Source: GCA-2698665 sp038101125 (GTDB taxonomy: Bacteria > Pseudomonadota > Gammaproteobacteria > GCA-002705445 > GCA-002716945). Taken from it: 43,705 nt of DNA. The stretch lies in NCBI GenBank assembly GCA_038101125.1, contig JAYNVZ010000009.1, forward strand, positions 1-43,705. Direction: 5' to 3'. The translations under genes were made by a program, and so were the position numbers. Positions 1 to 8,649 of this stretch are shown here, piece by piece (position 1 is the first letter of the stretch; each line of letters opens with the position of its first letter). A model generated the notes under the pieces. That model ran no database searches. It was not told where the DNA came from and saw only the letters and a program-made list of their open reading frames with translations.

Positions 1-31
1 AAATTATCAAATAGTGGTCAAGCAAGTAACA

Positions 32-469
32 ATGAATTCTAAAAATTTATATTTTATATTTACACTTATCATAGTACCTGTTTATATTTTCTTTGCTCCA
101 GTTAAAGATCATATAGAAAACTTTAATAAGCTTACCTACTCATTAGAAATCCCTATAAATAATCTATCCAAAGACAATCATTCTGTAACTGATGATCAAA
201 TTATAAACTTAGATGATAAATTTTTGTTAGAGCAAAAAATATCAGAGTCATGGGTTTTAATTTATCCAAATCTAAATGAAAAATCAAAACCTGATTTTAT
301 GGATAAAATTACTAATATTGGTATAACTTCAATGATTGAGCTTAAACAAAAAAATAATATTATTTATGGGATTGGTCCTTTCATTGACAAACAGATGGCA
401 GAAAATATCTCCATCAGGATTATGAAATCTACAGGTGAAAAAGGTGAAACAAAGAGACTAAATAACTAA
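32..469 (+). CDS. dedD: SPOR-like membrane protein (DedD position)
   Basis: A protein of about 145 aa with one N-terminal membrane segment (residues ~6-22), a polar linker and a C-terminal part that looks like a divergent SPOR domain: an ILE/ESWVLIYP-type beta strand followed by a strand ending GIGPF near residues 115-120. SPOR domains bind denuded septal glycan. The call rests heavily on position, because dedD precedes cvpA and purF in gammaproteobacteria and cvpA starts on the last base of this gene's stop codon. I chose the ATG at 32 because it puts the hydrophobic segment right at the N-terminus. A GTG at 14 and an open frame to the window edge leave the true start uncertain. Confidence 0.6.
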   Translation: MNSKNLYFIFTLIIVPVYIFFAPVKDHIENFNKLTYSLEIPINNLSKDNHSVTDDQIINLDDKFLLEQKISESWVLIYPNLNEKSKPDFMDKITNIGITSMIELKQKNNIIYGIGPFIDKQMAENISIRIMKSTGEKGETKRLNN

Positions 470-960
470 TGATTACCATAGATATAATTATTATAGTATT
501 TCTTTCATATTGGGCAATTCGTGGTTTTCTAAAAGGTTTTGCTTCTGAAATTATTTCATTAATCATTTGGTCTATAGCAATTTACATGACATTAAATTTC
601 TTTTATATCCCAGTATCTTTTATTCAGTCTTACATAAGTTCTCCAGAACTATCTTTAATCATTACTTATTTGTTCATTTTTTTATCCACTTTTTTTGTTG
701 CAATGATTTCAGGCTTCTTTGTTTCTAAATTTATTAATGTCATAGGCTTATATTCATTTAACAAAGCATTTGGCTTTATTTTTGGATTAATAAAAGGTCT
801 TGTATTATGTCTATTAATTAACTTTTTTATTATAAATATGCAATTATCCGATAGTGAAATACTCTTAGATTCACGCTTTATCCCTTATTTTGACTATTTT
901 TTGAATAATTTTTTGAAATCTAGTGATTCACTCTTTGATAGTTTCCAATTAAAAATATAA
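469..960 (+). CDS. cvpA: CvpA family inner-membrane protein
   Basis: 163 aa, very hydrophobic, with about four predicted membrane helices and the family's N-terminal pattern: a helix followed by RGFLKGFASE at residues ~18-27. CvpA is an inner-membrane protein named for colicin V production and usually sits directly upstream of purF, as here (10 nt gap). Its biochemical role is not settled; in enteric bacteria it affects envelope stress tolerance. The start codon overlaps the previous stop (TAATG), indicating translational coupling. The length matches the family. Confidence 0.88.
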   Translation: MITIDIIIIVFLSYWAIRGFLKGFASEIISLIIWSIAIYMTLNFFYIPVSFIQSYISSPELSLIITYLFIFLSTFFVAMISGFFVSKFINVIGLYSFNKAFGFIFGLIKGLVLCLLINFFIINMQLSDSEILLDSRFIPYFDYFLNNFLKSSDSLFDSFQLKI

Positions 961-970
961 GATATAGCAT

Positions 971-2476
971 ATGTGCGGTATAGTAGCTGTTTATGGGACC
1001 AACAATGTAGTTCGCGATATATATGAGTCGTTAACAGTGCTCCAACATCGCGGCCAAGATGCATCTGGTATCTTAACTAATCATGATGGTAAGATTACAC
1101 TAAGAAAATCACTAGGGCTTGTCAGAGATGGTTTTGATCCAAAGCATATCAGTAGATTAAAAGGAAAGCTTGGTATTGGTCATGTAAGGTACCCAACAGC
1201 AGGTCATGCAAGTAGTTCTGCAGAAGCTCAACCTTTTTATGTGAATTCGCCTTATGGAATAGGTTTGGCTCATAATGGTAATCTTATTAATTCTTCAGAT
1301 TTGAAGAAAAATCTTTTTTCTGAGGACCTTAGACATATAAATACAAAATCTGACTCTGAAATCTTATTAAATATATTTGCTCATGAGTTACATCTTCATA
1401 GCAAAGAATCATTCACCCCAGATGATGTTTTCTATGCAGTTGCAGGCGTTCATAGGAGAGTACAAGGAGCTTATGCAGTTGTAGCTTTAATATCTGATCG
1501 AGGAATCGTTGCTTTTAGAGATCCTATGGGTATTAGACCTTTATGTTTTGGAACAAGAACTGTTGATGGTAAGACTGAGACAATGATTGCGTCAGAATCT
1601 GTTGCGCTGGATTCTGCAGGATTTAAGTTGGAACGAGATATTAAACCAGGTGAAGCTATATTTATTGATATTAATGGAGAAATCCATACTAGATTGTGTA
1701 CAAAAGACACAGGTCACTCTCCATGTATTTTTGAATTTGTTTATTTTGCAAGACCCGATACTATTATTGATGGAATTTCAGTTTATTCTGCAAGGATGAA
1801 AATGGGAAAGTCTTTGGCAAAAAAAATTACTAACGAATGGAAAGATCATGATATAGATGTTGTGATGCCCATACCTGATACTAGCAGAATATCAGCATTA
1901 GAATTGTCAATATCACTGAAAGTCCCATTTAGAGAGGGTTTCATTAAAAATAGATATATTGGCAGAACATTTATTATGCCTGAGCAAGAACAACGCGCTA
2001 AATCTGTTAAAAGAAAATTAAATGCTATAGCTTCTGAATTCAATAATAAAAATGTTTTGCTAGTTGATGATTCTATTGTCAGAGGAACAACTTCTAAACA
2101 GATTATAGATATGGCTCGAGATGCAGGAGCAAAAAAAGTATATATGGCATCTGCAGCTCCACCAGTAAAATATCCAAATGTATATGGAATTGATATGCCT
2201 GCAAGTCATGAATTTGCAGCTGATGGTCGCACAGAAACTGAAATATCTAAATTAATAGGGGCTGACAGATTATTTTATCAAGATTTAGATGATTTAATTA
2301 CAGCCGTGAAAGATAAAAGTTCTCATGTTACTAAATTTGATTCATCATGTTTTGATGGAAATTATGTTACTGGAAATGTTTCAGAAGAATATCTAAAAGA
2401 ACTAGATGATCTTAGGAATGATGCTGCAAAAAATAAAGATAGCATCGACTCTCATGATGACGTAATGGTGTATTAA
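971..2476 (+). CDS. purF: Amidophosphoribosyltransferase
   Basis: 501 aa, close to the usual ~505. PurF converts PRPP and glutamine to 5-phosphoribosylamine, the first committed step of purine synthesis. The N-terminal nucleophile Cys2 follows the start directly (MCGIVAVYG), the glutaminase motif HRGQDASG is at ~27-34, and the PRPP-binding loop VLLVDDSIVRGTT is near residues 361-373. It lies in the dedD-cvpA-purF run, 10 nt after cvpA and 2 nt before the YkuD gene. All signatures look intact and the enzyme should be active in the cytoplasm. Confidence 0.97.
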   Translation: MCGIVAVYGTNNVVRDIYESLTVLQHRGQDASGILTNHDGKITLRKSLGLVRDGFDPKHISRLKGKLGIGHVRYPTAGHASSSAEAQPFYVNSPYGIGLAHNGNLINSSDLKKNLFSEDLRHINTKSDSEILLNIFAHELHLHSKESFTPDDVFYAVAGVHRRVQGAYAVVALISDRGIVAFRDPMGIRPLCFGTRTVDGKTETMIASESVALDSAGFKLERDIKPGEAIFIDINGEIHTRLCTKDTGHSPCIFEFVYFARPDTIIDGISVYSARMKMGKSLAKKITNEWKDHDIDVVMPIPDTSRISALELSISLKVPFREGFIKNRYIGRTFIMPEQEQRAKSVKRKLNAIASEFNNKNVLLVDDSIVRGTTSKQIIDMARDAGAKKVYMASAAPPVKYPNVYGIDMPASHEFAADGRTETEISKLIGADRLFYQDLDDLITAVKDKSSHVTKFDSSCFDGNYVTGNVSEEYLKELDDLRNDAAKNKDSIDSHDDVMVY

Positions 2477-2478
2477 TT

Positions 2479-3060
2479 ATGTCTAGCCTTGATTTTCTGC
2501 TTGATAAATCAATTAGCATTATTAAAGAAAAATATCCTAAAACTATTATAAAAGACTACCTCTTGATTTCGCCCAATGATCAGAAACTAATTTATATCTC
2601 TGATAATAAAATCAAAGCATATTATCCTGTTTCAACATCTAAGTTTGGCCTTGGTAACTTAAATGACTCATTTAAAACACCGGTTGGTTTGCATACAATA
2701 GTTGAAAAAATTGGGAATGAGATGCCAATATTCACTATTTTTAAAGGTAGAAAACCAGTAGGAAATAATATGACGCTCAATGATCTCTATGAAGATAAAA
2801 AAATTCATGATGATCATTTTAAAAATCATGAAGATGTGATTACCTCAAGAATCTTAAGACTAAGAGGATTAGAGCCCAATGTTAATCTTGGTGGAAATGT
2901 TGACTCTTATGATAGATATATTTATATACATGGGACAGCTCATGAAGACGAAATAGGTAAAAAAGCTTCGCATGGCTGTATCAGAATGCGTAATAAAGAT
3001 ATTATTGAGTTGTTTAGCATGTGCACCATAGACATGCATGTCATAATATTAGACAATTAA
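2479..3060 (+). CDS. YkuD-domain protein, probably cytoplasmic L,D-carboxypeptidase type
   Basis: 193 aa with a complete YkuD catalytic signature: HGTAHE near 154-159 and SHGCIRM near 164-170, nucleophile Cys167. Exported L,D-transpeptidases carry a signal peptide or lipobox, but this protein begins with a polar helix and has no membrane segment or LysM/SPOR partner domain, so it should stay in the cytoplasm. The described cytoplasmic YkuD enzymes of the Acinetobacter ElsL type are L,D-carboxypeptidases that trim tetrapeptides during cell-wall recycling, and that is my preferred role. A true L,D-transpeptidase with unusual export cannot be excluded. The gene starts 2 nt after purF and its 3' end overlaps gph convergently by 12 nt. 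Confidence 0.8.
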   Translation: MSSLDFLLDKSISIIKEKYPKTIIKDYLLISPNDQKLIYISDNKIKAYYPVSTSKFGLGNLNDSFKTPVGLHTIVEKIGNEMPIFTIFKGRKPVGNNMTLNDLYEDKKIHDDHFKNHEDVITSRILRLRGLEPNVNLGGNVDSYDRYIYIHGTAHEDEIGKKASHGCIRMRNKDIIELFSMCTIDMHVIILDN

Positions 3061-3705
3061 ATCAATTAATTCTGATGGTTTTTTTATTACTTTATCAGCA
3101 TGCCATGAGTCTGCTGAATCTGTCTTATGTATGAAACCAAAATCAGCAGCTACCGTATACATTCCAGCATTCCTGCCTGCTATTATATCTCTTTCATCAT
3201 CACCAACATAAATACATTCGGATGGATTAATTCCGGCTATTTTTGAAGCTTCAAGCAATCCCTCTGGACTTGGTTTTGGTTCGCTCACCATGTCACCTGT
3301 TATAAGACATGTCACCTTATCATCTATCGATAATCCTTTAAGTATTTTGTTGACATACTTTGAGTGTTTATTTGTTACAATTCCCCAAGAAATTTGAGTC
3401 TTATTCATATGATCAATTAATTCCTTCATGTCATCTATCATTTTTGTGTGAACAAAGCATCTATCAGAATATTCTTGAAGAAATTCTGCTCTTAACAAAG
3501 ACGAATCAATAGATCTTCCATTCACATGTGAAGCATATTCAATAACACCAACAGCACCTCTTGAAATATGAGTTTTTAATTCAAGACAATCAACAGGTTT
3601 AAATCTATTACGTGATAATACGACATTTAATGCATTGCACATATCTTTTGACGTATCTGCAAGAGTTCCATCTAAATCAAAAAGCACGCAATTAATATTA
3701 TTCAT
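3049..3705 (-). CDS. gph: Phosphoglycolate phosphatase (HAD superfamily)
   Basis: 218 aa HAD hydrolase. The nucleophile motif is FDLDGTLADT (residues 9-18; Asp10 nucleophile, Asp12 acid/base), motif II is IVTNK near 109-113, and motif III/IV is GDMVSEPKPSPEG followed by VGDDERDIIAGRNAGM. The family removes phosphate from 2-phosphoglycolate formed during DNA repair or by oxygenase reactions. The ubiG-gph pairing is common in gammaproteobacteria. The start overlaps the ubiG stop by 4 nt (ATGA). Some members of this branch act on other phosphosugars (for example the MupP phosphatase of wall recycling, which sits in the same gene context in Pseudomonas), so exact substrate is open. Confidence 0.85.
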   Translation of the reverse strand: MNNINCVLFDLDGTLADTSKDMCNALNVVLSRNRFKPVDCLELKTHISRGAVGVIEYASHVNGRSIDSSLLRAEFLQEYSDRCFVHTKMIDDMKELIDHMNKTQISWGIVTNKHSKYVNKILKGLSIDDKVTCLITGDMVSEPKPSPEGLLEASKIAGINPSECIYVGDDERDIIAGRNAGMYTVAADFGFIHKTDSADSWHADKVIKKPSELIDLIV

Positions 3706-4394
3706 TTTTTCGTAGATGTCATGAAATAGTTAATTTTTGTCATTGAAGAGAAGGTAAAGCTAAAGTCAATTGGGTTTAGCTTAACACCTTTTATATCATC
3801 AATATCAAGACTGGCAAGTTCTAACATTTTTGCTAATTCAGATGGTTTTATAAATTTTTTATATTGATGCGTGCCTTCCGGAACAATATTAAGGATATAT
3901 TCCGCCATTATTTTAGCAAAAGCAAATGATACTATATTCCTATTTATTGTTGATAAGAATACTTTCCCGCCTTGTTTACAAATAGATGAAATATCTTGTA
4001 TTAACTTTAATTGATCGGGGACATGTTCTATTAACTCAAAACAAACTATAGCATCATATTTATGATCAATCTTTTTAATATGATCTTCTAAACTTATGTT
4101 TAAGTAATTAATACTATGATTTTTTTCTTTTGCGTGACTCTTAGCTATTTGGATAGTCTTTTTAGAAACATCAAGACCTGTAACTTTCGCCCCTTTATCT
4201 GTTAGTTCTTCTGCTAATATCCCGCCACCACAGCCAATATCAAGTATATTAGAATTTTTAATATTCATGTGTTGCTGTATATATTCAAGTCTCAGAGGAG
4301 TTAAGTTGTGTATCAATTTATATGGACCGCGTTTGTTCCACCATTCATGAGCAAATGAATCAAAATTGTTAATCTCTTTTTCATCAATATTCAT
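3702..4394 (-). CDS. ubiG: Ubiquinone biosynthesis O-methyltransferase
   Basis: 230 aa class I SAM methyltransferase. Motif I is ILDIGCGGGILAEEL at residues ~50-64, preceded by the UbiG-type N-terminus (FDSFAHEWWNKRGPYKLIH) and followed by LEDH and CFELIEHVPD. UbiG carries out both O-methylations in ubiquinone synthesis, so respiration with ubiquinone is expected. It is the middle gene of a three-gene minus-strand unit joined by 4-nt overlaps on both sides. Length matches the family. Confidence 0.95.
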   Translation of the reverse strand: MNIDEKEINNFDSFAHEWWNKRGPYKLIHNLTPLRLEYIQQHMNIKNSNILDIGCGGGILAEELTDKGAKVTGLDVSKKTIQIAKSHAKEKNHSINYLNISLEDHIKKIDHKYDAIVCFELIEHVPDQLKLIQDISSICKQGGKVFLSTINRNIVSFAFAKIMAEYILNIVPEGTHQYKKFIKPSELAKMLELASLDIDDIKGVKLNPIDFSFTFSSMTKINYFMTSTKK

Positions 4395-5677
4395 TTCAAC
4401 ACCTTGTTTTTAATTGATATAAATCTATCATATATCTTTTCTTCCATGATAGTCAGTAATTTTTTATTTTTCATTATGTATCTACCAGACATCCAAACAT
4501 TATCAATATCATTAGATTTTAATTTCCTTTCTATACCATCAAATGAAGGCCGACCTCTTTTTAATAGTTCATTTATATTAACTGATATAATATCTGCTAA
4601 ATATCCTTTGGATAACAACCCCACACGATTTTCCAGCCCCATTGCTTTGGCTGAATTTATTGTTATAAAATTGAGTAAGTCCCTTGTCACAATCTCTTCT
4701 TTTGGTGTATTTGATAATAATGAGAGGATTGAGATTTCCTCGAGCATATCTGGGGATGAATTATCGATCACTGAGCCAGAAGACATTGTAATATTTATTT
4801 TATTATTGAGAATATTTTTAATATTAATATTTTTAGCTGAAATTTTTGTATATTTATCAATGTTTAGGTTTACTCTATACTTTCTCAATATCTTAATATC
4901 TTCTTCATTAAGATTTATCGTCTCTAATAAAGTAAATTTATTGTTTAAAATTTCCATTTTTTCTAAATATTCAATAGGTCTGCAATTATAATACCCAAGA
5001 GAATATTCGATTTCTGCTTCTGAGTTGCAGACACTCATCTTCACTGGAACATCTAGTTCATTTGATATCTTTGATATTTTATGGAGTATCTCTTTAGATA
5101 CATTTTTTATTGATTTGGGATTGAAGAAAAACCGTATGTCTGGATCGCCGTTATAATTATCAAAAACTCTTAGAGATTTTTCTAAACATTCATTTTCATT
5201 ATCTGCCCATTTACTTTTTGTATTTTGAATACTTAATCCTATGGCACATCTAACGTTTGTGTTCTTTGCTTGATCAATCATTGACTCCGGGAATGTGCCA
5301 CTATCACATAGTGTTGTAATCCCGCTTTTAATCATTTCAAAAACACTAATTTTTGATGACACATCTCTATGATGTTCCTCAAGTAGATCATTTTTATAAG
5401 CAGTATATATACTATTCTTTATCTTGCTTTTAATGCTATTTTGGTCACGTATCCATAATATCGATGAGTCGTTATAACTATTGATTAGTCCTGGTAGAAT
5501 TATATGATGCTGTAACAATATTTTATCATCTGTTGAATAACTTTTTGCGACTTGTGATGATGGCATGATGTCCTTAATTATATTTCCATCTACAACAATT
5601 GAGTGATCCTCTAATAATGAGTTATTTTTATCATCAAACATCCATTTGGCGCTTATAATTTTGTCTACATTATACAT
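4391..5677 (-). CDS. Amidohydrolase-superfamily protein (MtaD/TRZ-ATZ type) lacking catalytic metal ligands
   Basis: 428 aa, the length and fold order of the MTA/S-adenosylhomocysteine deaminase family, which precedes ubiG in many gammaproteobacteria. Recognisable landmarks are LPGLIN (61-66), MIKSGITTLCDSG (~116-127) and the C-terminal NSAKAMGLENRVGLLSKGYLADI. The residues that make the enzyme work are gone. The HxH after LPGLIN is YND (68-70), the later substrate/metal stretch reads FFNPKS (~185), the beta-strand His is in a KMSVC context (~213), the next His site is LETIN (~251), and the catalytic Asp of the TDG motif is replaced in MSSGS (~298-302). The frame is open from end to end, so it looks like a retained pseudoenzyme rather than a wreck. 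The start is supported by a TATAAT box 7 nt upstream. Confidence 0.72.
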   Translation of the reverse strand: MYNVDKIISAKWMFDDKNNSLLEDHSIVVDGNIIKDIMPSSQVAKSYSTDDKILLQHHIILPGLINSYNDSSILWIRDQNSIKSKIKNSIYTAYKNDLLEEHHRDVSSKISVFEMIKSGITTLCDSGTFPESMIDQAKNTNVRCAIGLSIQNTKSKWADNENECLEKSLRVFDNYNGDPDIRFFFNPKSIKNVSKEILHKISKISNELDVPVKMSVCNSEAEIEYSLGYYNCRPIEYLEKMEILNNKFTLLETINLNEEDIKILRKYRVNLNIDKYTKISAKNINIKNILNNKINITMSSGSVIDNSSPDMLEEISILSLLSNTPKEEIVTRDLLNFITINSAKAMGLENRVGLLSKGYLADIISVNINELLKRGRPSFDGIERKLKSNDIDNVWMSGRYIMKNKKLLTIMEEKIYDRFISIKNKVLK

Positions 5678-5684
5678 AGTAAAT

Positions 5685-5690
5685 ATTATA
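5685..5690 (-). promoter_or_regulatory. -10 box for the amidohydrolase-ubiG-gph unit
   Basis: A perfect TATAAT on the minus strand ends 7 nt before the start codon at 5677. Initiation 6-7 nt downstream of the -10 would put the first base of the mRNA at or next to the ATG, making the message leaderless. There is no convincing -35 and no Shine-Dalgarno sequence. Confidence 0.5.
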
Positions 5691-5797
5691 CTTAAATTAT
5701 TTGGTTTTTTCTTATGATTTAGTATAGATAGCCATTAAATCCAATATCATGCCTTATTTGGATAATTACAAATTATGTCGTGTATATGACTGGTTTA

Positions 5798-5806
5798 TGA
5801 TAAAAT
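5798..5806 (+). promoter_or_regulatory. Extended -10 promoter of gyrA
   Basis: TG-A-TAAAAT, an extended -10 element, lies 37 nt before the gyrA ATG. Initiation near 5813 would give a leader of about 30 nt carrying the Shine-Dalgarno AAAGGAA at 5825-5831. The 166-bp gap 5678-5843 holds the two divergent promoters; nothing else was seen in it. Confidence 0.45.
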
Positions 5807-5843
5807 ACTAATTTAATATCCTATAAAGGAACTTCATCATTAT

Positions 5844-8381
5844 ATGGCAGAAAATCAAGAGATAAGATTCGAACAAGAAATGAGGCAGTCATATCTAGAT
5901 TATGCCATGAGTGTCATCGTTGGCAGAGCATTGCCGGATGTTAGAGACGGACTAAAACCAGTTCACAGAAGAGTATTATTTTCCATGCATGAATTAAACA
6001 ATGGATGGAATAAAACATATAAAAAATCCGCTAGAATAGTTGGGGACGTTATTGGTAAATATCATCCACATGGAGATTCAGCAGTATATGATACCATTGT
6101 CAGATTAGCGCAACCATTTTCTATGAGACACCCATTGGTGGATGGCCAGGGTAATTTTGGTTCAGTTGATGGAGATTCACCGGCTGCAATGAGATATACG
6201 GAAGTGAGAATGTCCAAAATATCTCAAGAGCTATTGCAGGATATTGATAAAAGAACTGTTGATTTTTCACCAAACTATGATGGATCTGAAAAAGAGCCAT
6301 CAGTTCTTCCAACAAGGGTTCCAAATTTATTAGTTAATGGTTCAACTGGTATCGCAGTAGGAATGGCCACCAACATACCGCCGCATAATTTGGTTGAAGT
6401 TATAGATGCAACAATCGCAATAATAGATGATCCGTCACTGTCCAAAAAAGATAAGATTGATGAGTTAATTGAGAAAAGCAATATTCAGGGTCCAGATTTT
6501 CCTACATATGGAGAGATTAAAGATAATGGTGGCATTAGAGATGCACTCTTAAATGGAAGAGGTTCTTTTAAGATTAGAGCAAAACATATTATTGAAAAAA
6601 AGGACAATGATAAAACATCAATCGTCTTTACTGAGTTACCATATCAGGTTAACAAAGCGAGATTAATTGAGAATATTGCTCAATTGGTCCGGGACAAAAA
6701 AATCAATGAGATTAGTCAATTAAGAGATGAGTCTGATAAAGATGGCATGAGACTTGTTGTAGAAATTAAAAGAGGTGAGCAACATGAAGTTGTATTAGGT
6801 TCTTTGTATAAGCATACAAATGCTCAAATATCATATTCTGTGAATATGGTATGCCTTGTTGACGGTGAACCAAAAACTCTTGGCTTCATGGAAATCTTAA
6901 ATGAATTTATCAAACATAGGCGCGAGGTTATCACAAGAAGAACTTTATATGATCTTGAAAAAGCTAAAAACAAAGCTCATATTTTGGAAGGTCTAGGTAT
7001 TGCTTTGTTAAATGTAGACGATATCATTGCTCTTATAAAAAAATCCAAGAACACTGTTGAAGCAAAGAGTTCATTAATATCTAGAAGTTGGAAACCAGGG
7101 CAGCTAATTAAATTCCTTGGTATTGTCGATAAACAAACAGAAGACTTTATACCAAGCGATACCGAGTATGGATTAAATGACAAAACATATAAGTTGTCTG
7201 CTACTCAAGCTCAGGCTATTTTAGATCTAAAGCTTCAGAAACTAACTAATCTGGAGCAAGAAAAAATATTCTCTGATTATGAAATGACAATAACGGAAAT
7301 AAAAAGATATATTAAAATTCTTACACATACTGATGAGTTGGATGCAGTTATGAAGTTAGAACTTAATGATGTAAAAAAAGAATATGGCGAACCCAGAAGA
7401 TCACTTGTATCCCAGGATGAGGGTGAGTTAAGAAAAGAAGATTTAATTAAAAAAGAAGAAGTCATTGTTGTTTTAACAAAGGCTGATTATGTTAAAAGAC
7501 TGCCAGCTACTGATTTTAAAAGTCAACGCAGAGGTGGCCGAGGAATTAATGCAACGAAGTTTAAGGATGGCGATGAGGCTAAGCTTTTATGCCAAGCACA
7601 TACACATGATATAATTTTATGTTTTTCTACATTAGGAAAAGTTTATGCTATTAGAGCCTTTGATATACCTGACCCAAGCAGGCAAGCGAGAGGGAGACCA
7701 ATTAACAATGTTTTGCCGTTAGACGCCGATGAATCAATTAGTACTTTTGTTGTAGTTAACTCATTTGAAGAAGATGCTTATTTATTTATGTCGACTAAAA
7801 ATGGCATGATAAATAAAATTCCTGTGAACCTCTTCAAAAAAATTAGGGCTACAGGATTAAAAGCTATACTCCTTAAACCAGGTGATGAACTCCTTGGTGC
7901 TCACTATACTGTTAAAGATGAACACATCATGTTGGTAGCACAGAACGGTAAAGCTATTAAGTTTTGTGAGAGTGATGTTAGAGAAAGATTTAGAGGGACA
8001 TTGGGAGTTAAAGGGATAAATCTTTCAGGTAAAACTAAGTTGATTTCTATTCTTAAGCCTATAAACGGTGAAATTATAACAGTTACAGAAAATGGTTATG
8101 GTAACAGAGTATCTGTTGAAAATTATAATACACAGAAAAGAGGAGGCGTTGGAGTCATTGGCATCAAAACTAGTAAACGCAATGGACAAGTTGTAGGCGC
8201 TGTAAATGTAAATGAAAATGACCAAATAATTATGATTACAAATAAAGGTAAAACAATTAAAATAGCAGTAAGTGATATGCCTATAATTGGTAGAAATACA
8301 CAAGGTGTGAGGCTGCAGGTACTTCAAGATGATGAAAAACTTGTAGCTATTTCAACAGAAACTATTGTTAATGATGAATGA
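5844..8381 (+). CDS. gyrA: DNA gyrase subunit A
   Basis: 845 aa. The breakage-reunion domain opens with SYLDYAMSVIVGRALPDVRDG, the active-site tyrosine is Tyr118 in AAMRYTEVRM, and the C-terminal wrapping domain carries the GyrA box QRRGGRG near residue 561, separating gyrase from topoisomerase IV ParC. Ser79 and Asp83 in the quinolone-resistance region are the ancestral residues. Shine-Dalgarno AAAGGAA precedes the ATG. The last codons overlap the start of pheA. In many relatives serC lies between gyrA and pheA; it is absent here. Confidence 0.98.
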   Translation: MAENQEIRFEQEMRQSYLDYAMSVIVGRALPDVRDGLKPVHRRVLFSMHELNNGWNKTYKKSARIVGDVIGKYHPHGDSAVYDTIVRLAQPFSMRHPLVDGQGNFGSVDGDSPAAMRYTEVRMSKISQELLQDIDKRTVDFSPNYDGSEKEPSVLPTRVPNLLVNGSTGIAVGMATNIPPHNLVEVIDATIAIIDDPSLSKKDKIDELIEKSNIQGPDFPTYGEIKDNGGIRDALLNGRGSFKIRAKHIIEKKDNDKTSIVFTELPYQVNKARLIENIAQLVRDKKINEISQLRDESDKDGMRLVVEIKRGEQHEVVLGSLYKHTNAQISYSVNMVCLVDGEPKTLGFMEILNEFIKHRREVITRRTLYDLEKAKNKAHILEGLGIALLNVDDIIALIKKSKNTVEAKSSLISRSWKPGQLIKFLGIVDKQTEDFIPSDTEYGLNDKTYKLSATQAQAILDLKLQKLTNLEQEKIFSDYEMTITEIKRYIKILTHTDELDAVMKLELNDVKKEYGEPRRSLVSQDEGELRKEDLIKKEEVIVVLTKADYVKRLPATDFKSQRRGGRGINATKFKDGDEAKLLCQAHTHDIILCFSTLGKVYAIRAFDIPDPSRQARGRPINNVLPLDADESISTFVVVNSFEEDAYLFMSTKNGMINKIPVNLFKKIRATGLKAILLKPGDELLGAHYTVKDEHIMLVAQNGKAIKFCESDVRERFRGTLGVKGINLSGKTKLISILKPINGEIITVTENGYGNRVSVENYNTQKRGGVGVIGIKTSKRNGQVVGAVNVNENDQIIMITNKGKTIKIAVSDMPIIGRNTQGVRLQVLQDDEKLVAISTETIVNDE

Positions 8382-8649
8382 TTTAAGCAAAATAAGAGCC
8401 GTAATAGATAAACTTGATAAGCAAATCATAAAAAACCTTAATGAAAGAGGTAAGCTTGCCCAAAAAATCAAAAAAGCGAAGTCATTGTCAAATAACAATA
8501 GTATTTTCCGTCCCGAACGAGAAGCTCAAATACTCAGGAGTTTAGAAAAATCTAATGACGGTCCATTAACAAACGAAAATTTACGTTCAATATTTCGCGA
8601 AATAATATCTTCATGTCTTTCAATAGAAAAAAAACTCAACATTAGGTGA
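8371..8649 (+). CDS. pheA: P-protein, chorismate mutase part (pheA 5' part, ends at in-frame TGA)
   Basis: About 92 aa forming a complete AroQ-type chorismate mutase helix bundle: IRAVIDKLDKQI at the N-terminus, ERGKLAQKIKKAK with the active-site Arg and Lys, and FRPEREAQIL. It converts chorismate to prephenate. The ATG at 8371 (or 8374) lies inside the end of gyrA. The frame stops at a TGA at 8647-8649, exactly before LGPE, the first motif of the prephenate dehydratase domain that continues in the same frame. In intact P-proteins this junction reads xVA(F/Y)LGPEG, so the TGA occupies one sense codon. A free-standing mutase is possible if the stop is real. Confidence 0.75.
   Translation: MMNDLSKIRAVIDKLDKQIIKNLNERGKLAQKIKKAKSLSNNNSIFRPEREAQILRSLEKSNDGPLTNENLRSIFREIISSCLSIEKKLNIR

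Noticed and set aside
4404..4991. 195-aa open frame on the plus strand
   Set aside because: Antisense shadow of the amidohydrolase-like gene; hydrophobic low-complexity translation typical of AT-rich antisense frames, no ribosome site.
8647..8649. TGA read as tryptophan or selenocysteine (altered code)
   Set aside because: TGA ends many intact genes in the window (gyrA, cmk, rpsA, hscB, der) and TGG is used for Trp; no SECIS-like stem was evident and the position is not a known selenocysteine site.
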